Positions 13,101-25,100 of a stretch of DNA of 64,000 nucleotides are shown piece by piece; the first letter of the stretch is position 1, and every line of letters begins with the position of its first letter. Below the pieces are notes generated by a model. It worked only from the letters and a program-made list of their open reading frames with translations, was not told the origin of the DNA and did no database searches. The stretch is from Watersipora subatra (lineage: Eukaryota > Bryozoa > Gymnolaemata > Cheilostomatida > Watersiporidae): positions 55,623,415 to 55,687,414 of the forward strand of contig NC_088716.1 of assembly GCF_963576615.1 (NCBI RefSeq), written 5' to 3'. The position numbers were made by a program, and so were the translations under genes.

Positions 13101-16100
13101 AAGGAGGACAGGCAGCACTTCCTGGTCAAGGAGGACAGGCTGCACTTTCTGGTCAAGGAGGACAGGCAGCACTTTCTGGTCAAGGAGGACAGGCAGCACT
13201 TCCTGGTCAAGGAGGGCAAGTCAACAATGGTCAGCAAAATATCTTGGACAATGCCCTGCCTCTGAATACTGACAAGAGTTTGAAGAACAACAATCTTCCA
13301 TTTGCGAACGTCGATTTTGCTCAAGGTATCATGGCAGACAACCATGCTAATCAAAATTTTGAACAAAAGGGTGGTGCTGCTCAGACAAATGCTGCTGCAC
13401 TGGGCAATAACCGACCAGCCGCTGTTGGGGACCTTAAACAGGGTGATGCTGCCGATGAGCAGCCGATGGCTGACTCTCACAAAACTTTAGGCGATGCTGG
13501 TAGGGTGGTCGCTTTTAATTCGCCGACAAAAGCTGGCCTGTTAGGAAACATTGTGAGGCGAGCTGCCGATAGACAGGAGCCAGAAGAAGCAGGCCAAAGC
13601 TTGAACAATGATCCTGCTGTGGTGCTGGATAAAGTGCTAGAATCCGACGCGCAAGAAATAGTGCATGTGCCAGGTTGGTCACCTTCACTCGCACATCATT
13701 TCTATGAGTCACCTCTTAGCGTAGCCCTTTGTGTAGTTGTCTGTAGCAAGTATTTATGTTGGCTAGTTTCAATTATAGATCGGTATGGCGGAGTTAAAAA
13801 GGGTAAGAATCTTTGCCTCTTCCGCACGGCTCTCTTAACATCATGCAATCAGTTGGTGTGGAGTATAGATGCTATCTACTAGCTCTAGGGCCTCCCTGGG
13901 ACTAGTCTATAATCATACATTGTAGTCGCTAGGGCTTCTTCGTTTGACAGTCGTGTGAAGGTGTGTGCACGTGTGTTCATGTGTAGGCGTGTCACACGCT
14001 AAGATATCTTGAGCTTGTGCTACATTTCGTTACTTAGGAACTTGGGTTGGGAGAAATAACTGTTGACACATTTTGCTATGGTTAAGGTGGTTTGGTAGCG
14101 AAATAGTCCACATGTTTTGTGTGATACATTGCTGGACAGAGGGCTATACTTAATCAAGAGTAATTTTTTTCTTGAAGCAAATTGTAATGGTTTGTCATGC
14201 AGGTCCTTGACAAATATTTCCCTTATAGCCACATAGCTGGCTATCGTCTTTGCTAACTAAAATAGTTCCACGCTATCATGAGAAACCTATTGCTACTTCA
14301 TCATTTGTTTTTATTCAAGGCTTTTGTAAAACAATATACGATAGATTTAATGTTTATTACGGAAGTTATGTTTCCTCAAATCAATTGGTGGGTGCGTTTT
14401 TATACAATCTTAACTTTTAACAGTGTATTACTAATAAGCCTTGGTCTATGATGAGCCCCAGTTTATTGTTATGAGTAATATTGTATCGCCGTTTAATATG
14501 GCTCAAGAGTATACAAACTTATTACTACATAAATTTTTGTTTTTATTAAACTTTCAAATATTACAAAATGGCAATGCAGAATATTTGATAAGCAGCTGTT
14601 CTAGGAATATGAAAACAGCCAACTATTTTTATTTTTTAATATATATATATGCTTTATGAGGTATTGCTTACGTAGCGATAAAAGTGCAGTCATCAACATT
14701 TACACAGCTCATAGCTTGAAAGGGCAAACTGAGGGAGACAACTCCATAATTTATTTGGCATGAACATTCATAAAAAAGTTATTCCTGTATAAGGTTATTA
14801 AAATTCTGCGCTTCTGGAATAACAAAATTTATGTATTTTGCACATGGTTACATTTTACACATCTTTGCTCTTTGAAAGCGAGGAACAAGTGCTTGTGTGC
14901 CGCCTTACTTTGTAAGCATCCGTGTGAAGAGAAAGGGGGAGGTAGACATTGTGACATGCCATCAATTAGAAGTATTTGTGTATGTTCTTCCATAGTTGTT
15001 TCCCCCTTCTCTCATAAGAACTATCTAAAAAGAATTATTGATCTATCATGATAGAAATACTGAATTTTTTCTTTCATTAAATGTTTTCTTACCTGAACTC
15101 TATGCACCAGTTGCTATCAAGCAAATGGCAAGCCAATTTGTCTTTTGTGCATCTGTTAGATGTTGAAATGGCGGACGGGGCGCTCAGGGCAGACACTCGC
15201 ATCTCAGGTTGGTGTTTGTCCCGCTTGTGTGTTCCATAAACCATGAATTTATGCCTTGGTTAACCCCCACGCAGCGTGTGTCCTATGTGTTACTGCTTCA
15301 GGCTGCACTCTCCACAGGATGTGTGTATTTTATTATTTTATCTGCCAGGTTGGCCTGCTGCTAGTAGTAACTGTGAGAATTTTTATTCCTAGCCTGCGAT
15401 TGGCTGCTTTGGAGTTTCTATGTCTCTATGTATAAAAAAATTCTCTAACATAGCGTGTGCGGGCCTTGACCTCAACCTTTTAACTTCCTGTCGCGGTTTC
15501 TTGGTTCTTGCTACATCTTGTTCAAGTGTTTGCACGTCTCCTTACTTGACTGAGGTATGTTACTATCTTCTGTTTTGTGCTCCTATTCGCTACTCATTTG
15601 TCTCTATCACTTCAGGCGGACTACTAGCCAAGGACACCAATGTAGTGCAGAAACCACTTGGAATTATGGGTAAGTCATGCACATCTCTCTACGCAGTTAA
15701 GGGAAAAGGTCCAGATTTGATACATTTTATATGCTCTCGTATAGCTTGCATTATGTTAACACATAATTAAGGTACGGCCACACTTACCGATTTTTTCATT
15801 GATTCTGACCGAAATCACGAAATGAATGAAAAACACAGAATTATTTGGCCGAAATTTACCGAATTGTCAAAGCTGTGCATGCACACCGAAATCGTTGATG
15901 AAATGCTTTTAACTGGCTAAACAAATTATTAGCAAGCACGATTCTAGCAGCTTGTAATTTATATAGTCCAAGAAACGTATTGCGACACACAATAAAAGTA
16001 CCAGCGCCATTCAACATTGTACATATGATGCAACTGCCTAGATTGCGCTATTGTTGATTCTTTATCGTTCGGACACCATGGCTACAAATCGTTTCTTTTT

Positions 16101-18212
16101 TAATAATAACGATTTCTTTTTTAGCAGCAAAAGTTCCATTGTAGAAAGAGTTGATTGCTCTAAAGATGGCAAGTCAGTTGCATCGTATTTACGATGGCAT
16201 ATCGCTTTAGTATTTTTCTTGCGTGTCGCGTTATGTGTTCGGACTATATAAATTGAAAAAGCTGCTAGAATCATGCTCGCTAACAATTTGTTCAGCCAAT
16301 TAAAAGCGTTTCATCGACGATTTCGGTGTGCTTGCACAGCTTTGACAATTCTGTGAATTTTGGCCGAATAATTCTGTGTTTTTTGTTTATTTCATGATTT
16401 CAGTCAAAACCAATGAAAAAATCGTTACGTGTGGCCGTACCATTAGTTTTACAAATCGCATGCATGGATTCTTTTCTTTAAAGATAACAAATAGTTTAAC
16501 TGGTTAGCCAATTAAACTGGTTTTCTATCAATTGAACTGTTTCCTACTACATGCATGCATATTTGCTAATAACAATGAGCGGTGTCAAAAAAATCAACGC
16601 AAATGTGCAATCTTGACCAACCCTTTATGGTTGGAGGTATACAAATTACAGATCATGGGTGCACGGTTATGCACGGTACATTGTATGAATCTGAGAAACT
16701 GTGCAAGTCATAAAGCTCATATCTTTGGCAGCAAGAATGAACTCTATCAAACTTTACGCAGTTAGAATTATGCTCATTCTCACTAATAATGTTTCACTCT
16801 CCGGCATCACTTGTGACATCACACGCTGGCATCACTTGTGACATCACACGCGGCATCACTTGTGACATCACACGCTGGCATCATTTGTGGCATCACACGC
16901 TGGCATCACTTGTGACATCACTCGTGGTATCACTCGTGGTATCACTTGTGACATCACATGCTGGGATCACTTCTGACTTCACACTCTGGCATCACTTGTT
17001 ACATCACACGCTGGCATCACTTGTGACATCACACGCTGGCATCACTTGTGACATCACACGCTGGCATCACTTGTGACATCACACGCTGGCATCACTTGTG
17101 ACATCACACGCTGGCATCACCTGTGACATCACTCGAGGCCTCACTTGTGGCATCACATGCTGCGGATGTATTGCTGCTGTAGTGATTATCACAGTATCTT
17201 ATTGCCTTCTAGGAGTAGATACTTGCAAAATCATGCATGATTATAAAACTGCTAGCTGCATTTTATCACTTCCTACTGTTGATTTTATAATATCTTTTAC
17301 TGAAGTACTCCATTGACTAAATTTATTAGCAAACAGCAGAGAACTCTTTATGCACTCTGTTGGACATTACAAGATAAGATGGTGTAAATGCATGTTTACT
17401 CTGGTGGTGCACTGCTAATGCGCTACAATTACTACTAATGATGGTGTTTAGTTGACCTGCTTCACTGATCACTTTGTGTCCCTATCGAGTGGTGTCTGTT
17501 GTTTTCTACAGGAGATGATCTAGGGGATAATTCCAAACAGGAAGACCTCGACCAGGTACTGCAACTTTTCCTTATTTGGAATTAGCAAACATGCTCTTAA
17601 GCGACTGTTTGGAATGAATGCTAGAATGGATGGCTGTTTGTTTTTAACTTCTTATCAACAATAATGTAAGAAAATGAATAGCCATAATGTATGTTCGGAT
17701 ATCTAAGCGATGGAGTTAACATACTTCATTAAATTGAGTAAGAATGAACCAGTTGCGCTGTAGTCTGTGTAATATTGCAGCACTCTGTCAATCGGGGTAA
17801 TCTATTTACTGCGGCAAAAGGTGTCATACCTAAATCTAAGGTTACGCCACTAGCACAGGGTCGGTCCCTGTCCCCTGAAACTGGTAAGGTAGAGGGTCAG
17901 CAAGCTATATCGAAGCCTTCAGTGTCAAGGTCGAGAAATAAAAGTGCGCATTCACCAAACAATGCAATGGAAGAGAAAAGTCGAGATGCTGATATACCCA
18001 ACAATGCTGCTCCACGTCCACCTGCTGCTGAAACGGTCAAGTTTTTCAAGGCTCCAGCGGAAAATAGAAACCTTAGTCGTGATAAGGTTAATGTAGATGA
18101 TGATGACAATGCTGCGCAAGGTGATAGAAATGTGGCGGCTGAAGAAGATTCTCCCAGAAAAGGTTTGCTGTACGAGTCCGCCGATAAGGTGGATATACTG
18201 AAGGGCAGATGA
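4144..18212 (+). CDS. GOLM1/GOLM2(CASC4)-like type II coiled-coil Golgi membrane protein, ten exons
   Basis: Exons assembled by splice signals and phase: 4144-4315, 7113-7184, 9013-9041, 9750-9803, 12500-12650, 12813-13673, 13779-13802, 15616-15669, 17512-17555, 17781-18212. They sum to 1893 nt, i.e. 630 aa plus stop, and every junction keeps frame. The protein has a short basic N-terminus, a signal-anchor helix (residues ~11-28) and a charged heptad-rich coiled coil (~35-185: QKLKDDKQELL, ELKDAQERC, LRTELREKTEDC). A GQGGQAALP repeat region (~193-295) comes next, then a long low-complexity acidic C-terminus ending in LYESADKVDILKGR. A short cytosolic N-tail, one TM, a lumenal coiled coil and an acidic tail fit the GOLM1/GOLM2/GOLIM4 class of Golgi proteins. 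Assignment rests on architecture only. The tiny exons (24 and 29 nt) and the donor at 13674 (gttggt) are the weakest parts; an extra exon between 9803 and 12500 cannot be excluded. Confidence 0.6.
4594..5100. repeat. Interspersed repeat built of GGGGCAAGTTGCAA-like motifs
   Basis: In intron 1 of the GOLM-like gene. It starts near 'taggggagaatggggcac', carries several copies of 'ggggca(a)gt(t/c)gcaac' and ends in an 11-bp inverted repeat, AATAGAGGGGC (5045-5055) and GCCCCTCTATT (5078-5088). It looks like a degraded non-autonomous mobile element; the family was not identified. Confidence 0.35.
5262..5310 (+). repeat. SINE-head-like motif, isolated copy
   Basis: The phrase 'acccagtgttgcccgggt' followed by 'aataaaa' matches the heads of the two repeats at 10050 and 10417. 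No tRNA-like part was seen after it, so this is either a 5'-only fragment or a different element sharing the motif. Confidence 0.35.
8778..8969. repeat. ~50-bp tandem repeat, about 4 copies
   Basis: Four diverged units of 'ggccaact..tt..ctgt' plus 'tttgatcat..ttgg.atgg' lie in intron 2 of the GOLM-like gene and stop about 40 nt before exon 3. The open frame across them is incidental. Confidence 0.7.
10050..10410 (+). mobile_element. tRNA-derived SINE-like repeat, copy 1
   Basis: Head motif 'gaatgcccggcatcgcacga' then 'taataaaa', about 250 bp of unrelated body, then a tRNA-like stretch at ~10326-10390. That stretch has an A-box-like 'tgtggttagctctcc' and a B-box-like 'ggttccgagttcaattcc'. No target duplication was identified. 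Confidence 0.5.
10417..10890 (+). mobile_element. tRNA-derived SINE-like repeat, copy 2, with extra tail
   Basis: The same head ('agccggtgttgcccgagtat') is followed by a tRNA-like stretch at ~10646-10715: A-box 'tggcctattggatagg', B-box 'gggtccgagatcaaat'. An 'agacagaca' tail and TATATA run follow at ~10750-10815. A second tail, 'gacagcaaacaaacactga' plus (TA)n, at 10846-10885 suggests a third, truncated unit. The same tail phrase ends the SINE at 54486-54660. Confidence 0.5.
12911..13219 (+). repeat. Coding minisatellite, 27-bp unit, about 11 copies (GQGGQAALP)
   Basis: Lies wholly within exon 6 of the GOLM-like gene. Each 27-bp unit encodes nine residues, GQGGQAALP, with conservative variants (AVFP, AVLP, AALS). 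One unit is shortened by six bases (GQGQAALP), which keeps frame. Long open frames exist on both strands because the period is a multiple of three; only the plus frame is continuous with the upstream coiled coil. Confidence 0.9.
15770..16442. mobile_element. Foldback/MITE-type DNA transposon, PIF/Harbinger-like target site
   Basis: Two long imperfect inverted arms start 'ggtacggccacac' (15771) and end 'gtggccgtacc' (16431-16441). They pair for at least ~185 bp and, more loosely, almost to the centre near 16100. TTA flanks both ends (15767-15769 and 16443-16445), as expected of the 3-bp TWA target duplications of PIF/Harbinger elements. It contains no transposase, only a short open frame near the centre. 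It sits in intron 8 of the GOLM-like gene. Confidence 0.75.
16803..17166. repeat. 25-bp minisatellite (catcacttgtgacatcacac + gctgg), ~14 copies
   Basis: Tandem array in intron 8 of the GOLM-like gene, with a few degenerate units in the middle (ctcgtggtat). The unit contains the TGACATCA core, a CRE/AP-1-like octamer, repeated about nine times; that may be chance. Confidence 0.85.
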
Positions 18213-21200
18213 AGGATTCGTTTTCTAGGTAAAAGTGAAGAAGCTGGCAAGCTATTAATTGTGGAAGCGGGACCCAAGCAATGTTTCCCATTATCGTCAT
18301 AAATGTCAGCTACTGCCACTTCATGCTCTAACTATAGCATTCCCCATACCATACTGGTACATGTACTAGGTTCCTTTTGCTTGTACAATGTGTCACGGTT
18401 GATGGATAACCTCAATATCCATGATGGCTCATGGAGGTTGAGTTGTCACAATGGTTCATCCCATGAACTAGTATAAGGTTACATTTGACTTATTGCTTCC
18501 CCGATACTAACATAAGACTCCAGCCAGTTGTCCGTCTGGTGCTGTACACACTAACAGCTGTGTTCATGTATGCACTAGATATCTAGGTTGTTTTTCCGTA
18601 GCAAATCCCGAGTTTCATGAACACTCATCTGATGTTTTTATTAACTTGCTATGTTCATGACCCAGGAGAAATGAGAAAAATGGTGAAGGTTGGTGCTTGC
18701 TATAGATGTGCTTACCATGGTGTTACATAATTTAGGGACCATTTTAATGGTGGTCTCTGTGATGGCAATTCTGTTGGGTAAAAATAATAATCTAATTTCA
18801 GTGGTTAAAGATTGCAACCAGCAAAGATGCTTTTCATGGTTACATTAAATAAAAGCATTTGATCTAGCCCTAACACTGTTATGGCCCATGGCATGCATTA
18901 CAAATAAGCGCGACTTTCTTTGCCGACAGCAAATGTAGATGCCATGAATGTTCTAAATTTTCTAGTCATCAACGCTTTCAGCCCATCTCTTTAATTGTTT
19001 TTTTTTATATTGGGAAATGTCTTCCCTTTTGAATTCAATGCTTTTAGGGACAAAAGGTAAGCTGTTCTAATCTATTTTATGAGGTTCCAGATCACCTTTT
19101 GTGGTACTCACATATGGCTAAATTCAATAACAAAAAACAATAAATTCTGTTCCACACTAAAATTATGCCAAGCTGTTCTAATGAGAAAATCTTAGGTTTA
19201 TCATTAGATGAGCAGTTGTTCAAGGAGTTATTGCGTTTTTGTAGCCACACTAAATCAACCAACCTATTGAAATCACAACAGTTGTTTAAAGTTGGTTTGT
19301 ATTGAAGTAAACTTGTGTGACATTGTGAATATTTTTTATTCGTAGCTGATTAGAAAGAGGATGTTTTCAGTAGTACATCGACGGCAAATATTAGAATGCC
19401 AGTTGTTCTTTATCGGTACTGAATGTTTTGAAAAGTTATTATTTTCTGTGAGTTTTTAACTCGTCAATAGCAATGGGGTTGGGCAATGCTTACTCGTATT
19501 AGATTGGAAATTAAAAATATACGCATTAGCCTTTAAACAATTATATACAAACATGACTGACAATAGATATCTGCCAATACCAAGCTACCTGTCAAGATTC
19601 CTGTATAGTATTTGTTTTGGCTGTTTGGGCGTTTTCCTGATTGTCAAACAGGTCATTAGCTGCAAGCATATAATCATACTGGCATCTAAAAGAATTGTGA
19701 GTGTAGTTACCTATGATAGTTTGATTAGATTTGTTAGTGTAGCTCTGTCTTCTAAGGCAGGCGGTCAGATCGAGGCAAACACGATATTGTATGAGTGAGA
19801 TTAGGATTAGAAGATTAGACTTTTACGAGTTACGAATTTGACACAGCGGAAAATGACACTTTTTTTACTAAGGGTCTATGAAAAAGTAGCAGTTTAAACA
19901 ATCTTGTGCAACAATGTCAGATCAGATCTAACGATATGTTTTAAATCAGTTTCGATTTATAACAATCAAAACGTATACATAGTTTCTTTTGTAACGTGAT
20001 TATGTAACAGCTAAGACAAATTCTTGATAGCTTTATAAAAAAATTTTGATAGCCTAGTACATGTCACTAGCTGTGAGTGATTGTTAGCGTTCATGTGAAC
20101 ATTTTCATTTGCTTGTAGGACATGTAGAAAGACAGGAAATCAAGTATTTGCTATCTCTGCTCCTTCTAGAACATTTGTTCTGGAACTTTATCTATGTCTG
20201 GCGTCGGTCGGTAGTCTGCTCCACACAAATCCTTTTCTTATCAGTCATCTTATTATTGATGCAATTTTTAGCTATTTCATCGCTTAAAATATTGTACAGT
20301 TTTCTTTTTGTTATAAATGTGATGTGTGTTAGAGACAGCTATATTGGCCATGGTAAGTCATTTTGTTAAACACTGCCATTTGATTAAAATGTGCTACATT
20401 GTCATTTGGCTAAGTTGTAACATCTCCCTAGTACAATGATGATCTCTACTATTATTACACTTATAAACTAAGTGTATGGATGACAACTGTCATTGCATAT
20501 TGCATATCTCTTTGGCTATTACATATATTATAATACCAATGGCGTGTAACGTATCCCATTGTTGTAAAATGTGATCAAAGGATAATATAAATAAATAAAA
20601 TTTAAGCAATGAGTGGTATCATACATCAAACCATTGACATTGTGTAACATCAATCATAAATACCTACAGAACCTCTGTGTTAACAGCTGAGGACAGGCAA
20701 ATTCTAATAGTAAAACGGGAAACTCTATATATGTCATCCATGGTTAAAATATGACTATGGGAGGAGTTAGTAGAATCTAGAAGACAAGCTAAACAGAGGC
20801 ATATAGCGAGGCAGAGCGGTTAAAACTGGACAAGCTGTTAGTTGGTGCTGACATAAATTAAAGCTTGGAACATGTTCGACATTATCAATCCCGCTCACAC
20901 CCATTCAACAGTGATTTCTAACAGACAAAATACTTTGAATAATTTGGACAATGGTTAGAATTTTGCTAAAGATTACCAATTTTAAACAACGAAAGGCATC
21001 TGTCAATTGGTATCGCAAGGTACAGATAATAAAGTTAAAGGGAATTGTATTCTGACAGTTCACTAGCCCCATCATTTTTTCTGTATCTGGGCAGTCACTT
21101 CTCAAAGGATAAAACTTGGCATATCTAACTAGAGTATCTAGGACATGCTTTGGCTAAATCTAGAACACCCTGGAATACGAATAGTCTACGGGACATATAC

Positions 21201-21704
21201 TTACAGCGGTATAGCAATTACTCGCTCGTGGAAAGCATGATGTCTTAACAAAGAAAGAGCAAGATGTCAGTGCCCAGCGGACTTTCGAATTAAATAAATT
21301 TGCATCAGAATGACCTCTGTAAAACTAGCCTCACAAGTATTAACTTAAGCCTCACTTATTAGCTCACAAATTAGCCTCACTTAAGTATTAACCAAGTGTA
21401 TATAATTGGTCAGGCAGCGTACAGAGCAAAGTGATAGTCAAATATTTTTATGAAAGCTGGTCAAAAAGATAGAGCATCTCAAAACGATCTTGCCTGCAAG
21501 GGTCGATTTATTGCTAAAACATTCAAAGTATAATCTTGCAACTGGGAGATTCACGTAAAAAAAAAACTGAGCAACGATATTAAAAATTAGAATTAGTAAA
21601 AACTTAACAAAAATATCAAACAGATTTGCATCAAAATTAGCTGCTTTGGAGAGGGTAAAAAGCCTGCTTCTATAAAATGATAAAAATGAGCTATTAGCTA
21701 ACAA
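18213..21704. other. Convergent intergenic region between GOLM-like and TPBG-like genes
   Basis: Holds the 3' UTRs of both genes. A canonical AATAAA for the plus gene lies at 18848-18853. For the minus gene an AATAAA (TTTATT on the plus strand) lies at 21507-21512. Open stretches at 19553-19798 and 20109-20369 are hydrophobic but lack splice context or family resemblance. The part from 20886 onwards is duplicated at 62786-64000. Confidence 0.5.
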
Positions 21705-22140
21705 CTAACTAACAACTGAGCTATACTTCGCTCCATAGATAGAAAAGTCATGCTTACTTCCGAGCATCTCCTTGCAAGCGATGTACTTGTTGATGAAGAA
21801 TGAGCGGTTAAGAATGAGAACGATAACAGCGATAACAGTGATAATCCCGATGACGATAATGAGAATCACATATGATGATTGTTTTGTATCAGTTACCTCC
21901 TTGCACACCAAGTCGGAGAGCTTGTAGTCGAGTAGGGCAGCGCCAGCCTGCATGTATGTATAACACCATCACAAGGCCTTGAATGCAGCTCAATTATATC
22001 TGCATTATCAAACAGTGGGATTTTATCATTACAGTATATATGGATGGCATCAGCAGTGAACTACAAGGGAACATCACCCTTCATTTAGGTGCCTTAATGA
22101 CAGGTGATGTTCTGAAGACCCGTCATTAGGCTACTGGATA
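20886..22140. repeat. Segmental duplication, copy 1 (TPBG-like last exon and 3' flank)
   Basis: Matches 62786-64000 almost base for base from 'caatcccgctcacaccc' onward, including the last exon, with a few substitutions and small indels. In the intron beyond the exon the match becomes patchy. Confidence 0.95.
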
Positions 22141-25100
22141 GGATAGTAGGCTACTATACAGCATATGTATAGACTATTTACACTGCGATGTACTTCTTCA
22201 CCTTTTCTCTTTCTCTTGGCTTTTTCAATAATAAGTGTCAATATAAAATTTTAAGTTTTTTTAATTTTAGCTTTTGCGCATGCATGATCATGCAAACAAA
22301 TGTTAGGCTACCTTGAAATAGATATCACGATTTTTACATATTCTTTATGTTCGCTGTGACTCACTAACAGTACGACATATTTTGACAATTTCTAACATAC
22401 GTCCGTCCATATCTCCAAATCAATGTGAACCGAGCCCGTCGCTAAGAAAAGACTACAGTATATATAATAGAGATAACTCTGTGTGTCATTTTCTCTCACA
22501 GATCATAATGCAATCCTCCTTATATTCAAATCGAATTCGAGAACTTACACCGAATTTAAACTTTACGTTATACGAAATTTTTCACGTACTATGAAGCAAA
22601 AATTATATAAATTCTTCAAGTTATGTTAAATTTATACAATAGTTTTACGTTATATGACCATATACTGTGTACGCATGTATATGTGCACAACATGTATATA
22701 TATATATATATATGTGTATTTACTCAAACACCATAGCCTCAGATCCCATTCCACAAAACCCAAGTAGCTAATAGGTCTGACCAATCATGAGTTGAGGCCT
22801 ACATGGGCCTCAACCCTTTTGTATGCAAGTATCCTGCATTTTATGAAAAGTAATATTTTCTTATTACGCATAGGACAAACATTTAAACTGGTTTCCTAAT
22901 GCTACAACATCCTGTATAACTATGTTACTATTAATTTCAATAAAGTTAACAGGTCCAACAGAGTGAGTGAGATGAATACGCACCATTGCATCATCAGGCC
23001 CAGGTGAGCACATAACCTTGTCAGCATCCACCAGTAAAGACTTGTTACCCGACCTCAACCAGCTTGAGAAATTACGGGCTAGGCAGTTACACAGGATAAA
23101 GTTACCTGAAGAAATAGCGATAGTCTTGTGACAACATTTCTACTTTACTGGTAAACTTTGTATCATTGTAGATAATTATTATATACAAACACATATTGCC
23201 TGTTGAAACAGTAATAGTCAAGTGATAAGCTTCGACTAAAGCACATTCTCCCAGCTAAATATTTTTCTAAATTATTAATGGCAGCATTTGGCAGCTTCAC
23301 TGCGCGCAGAGCATCGTGTGAGAAATATTTGTTAGCTCATTAGTAGGCCGTGCTGGTCATTTGGCCTTCATCAGAGTAACCTTTGTGAGATAATATAGAA
23401 AACTAAGCATGCTTTCACTTACTAGCATATAGGGCAGTTTTGTCTGATGGGCATAGGCCATTTTTTCATCTGTGGTCACAAATGCAAAACGAGGATTTCG
23501 AGAGTCAAAGCAATATCAAAATAATGGCAATACATTTTTGCACGAGGAAACAAGCCAAAGCATATCGATACACGTTAATTGGTTTATGGTGAGAATATAT
23601 CTATGGCAGTCATGTGACTCGATTAAAATACAAGCGATTCAAAAAGGGTAGGATGCTCAACATTTTAGTAGATTCTATCAGAAAGTATCGGCATTTTTCT
23701 GTCATTTGCGATTGTTTTTAATGTTTGAGGTGATCTGACTGCCTGGATGTTTCAAGATTAAAATCGACAAAATTTCCTGATTAAAACGCCAAAAAAATGT
23801 GCGAAATGACATCACTAGTTGCTATCATTGCTATAGTTAATATCGACTATTGTATTCAAATTGCAGCGTTACACGTCTCTATTCTGTTGGCCTCTTTACA
23901 ACTACAGGTGTCATAATAACGCTTGAGCTGAGCGTTTTAACCACGATCAAGTTTTGTCGATTTCAATCTTGAAACGTCCTGGCAGTTAGATCACCTGAAA
24001 CATCAAAAAGAATCGCAAATTATAGAAAAAACCAATACTTTTTAATAAAATCTATTAAAACTTTGTCTAAGTTATCTTAGATTAGTGGCTGGAGTAGAGA
24101 TTAGTTGTTTCATTCACAAGTCTGCCATATAACAGTAACAAAATGGAGTAGAGAGTTGTTTCATTCACAAGTCTGCCATATAACAGTAACAAAATGGAGT
24201 AGAGAGTTGTTTCATTCACAAGTCTGCCATATAACAGTAACAAAATGGAGTAGAGAGTTGTTGTTTCATTCACAAGTCTGCCATATAACAGTAACAAAAT
24301 GGAGTAGAGATTAGTTGTTTCATTCACAAGTCTGCCATATAACAGTAACAAAATGGAGTAGAGATTAGTTGTTTCATTCACAAGTCTGCCATATAACAGT
24401 AACAAAATGGAGTAGAGATTAGTTGTTTCATTCACAAGTCTGCCATATAACAGTAACAAAATGGAGTAGAGATTAGTTGTTTCATTCACAAGTCTGCCAT
24501 ATAACAGTAACAAAATGGAGTAGAGATTAGTTGTTTCATTCACAAGTCTGCCATATAACAGTAACAAAATGGAGTAGAGATTAGTTGTTTCATTCACAAG
24601 TCTGCCATATAACAGTAACAAAATGGAGTAGAGATTAGTTGTTTCATTCACAAGTCTGCCATATAACAGTAACAAAATGGAGTAGAGATTAGTTGTTTCA
24701 TTCACAAGTCTGCCATATAACAGTAACAAAATGGAGTAGAGATTAGTTGTTTCATTCACAAGTCTGCCATATAACAGTAACAAAATGGAGTAGAGATTAG
24801 TTGTTTCATTCACAAGTCTGCCATATAACAGTAACAAAATGGAGTAGAGATTAGTTGTTTCATTCACAAGTCTGCCATATAACAGTAACAAAATGGAGTA
24901 GAGATTAGTTGTTTCATTCACAAGTCTGCCATATAACAGTAACAAAATGGAGTAGAGATTAGTTGTTTCATTCACAAGTCTGCCATATAACAGTAACAAA
25001 ATGGAGTAGAGATTAGTTGTTTCATTCACAAGTCTGCCATATAACAGTAACAAAATGGAGTAGAGATTAGTTGTTTCATTCACAAGTCTGCCATATAACA

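Noticed and set aside
12791-13480. 229-codon minus-strand frame (SLTRKCCL repeats)
   Set aside because: Antisense shadow of the GQGGQAALP coding repeat; the plus frame alone continues into the coiled coil and conserved splice phases.
15168-15235. Possible tRNA-like or SINE segment ('ggacggggcgctcagggc', 'catctcaggttggtg')
   Set aside because: A/B-box spacing and sequence are not convincing and no second copy was found in the window.
24105-24314. Plus-strand frame in the satellite (MFHSQVCHITVTKWSRE repeats)
   Set aside because: By-product of the 51-bp units at the array edge; it closes as soon as 54-bp units begin.
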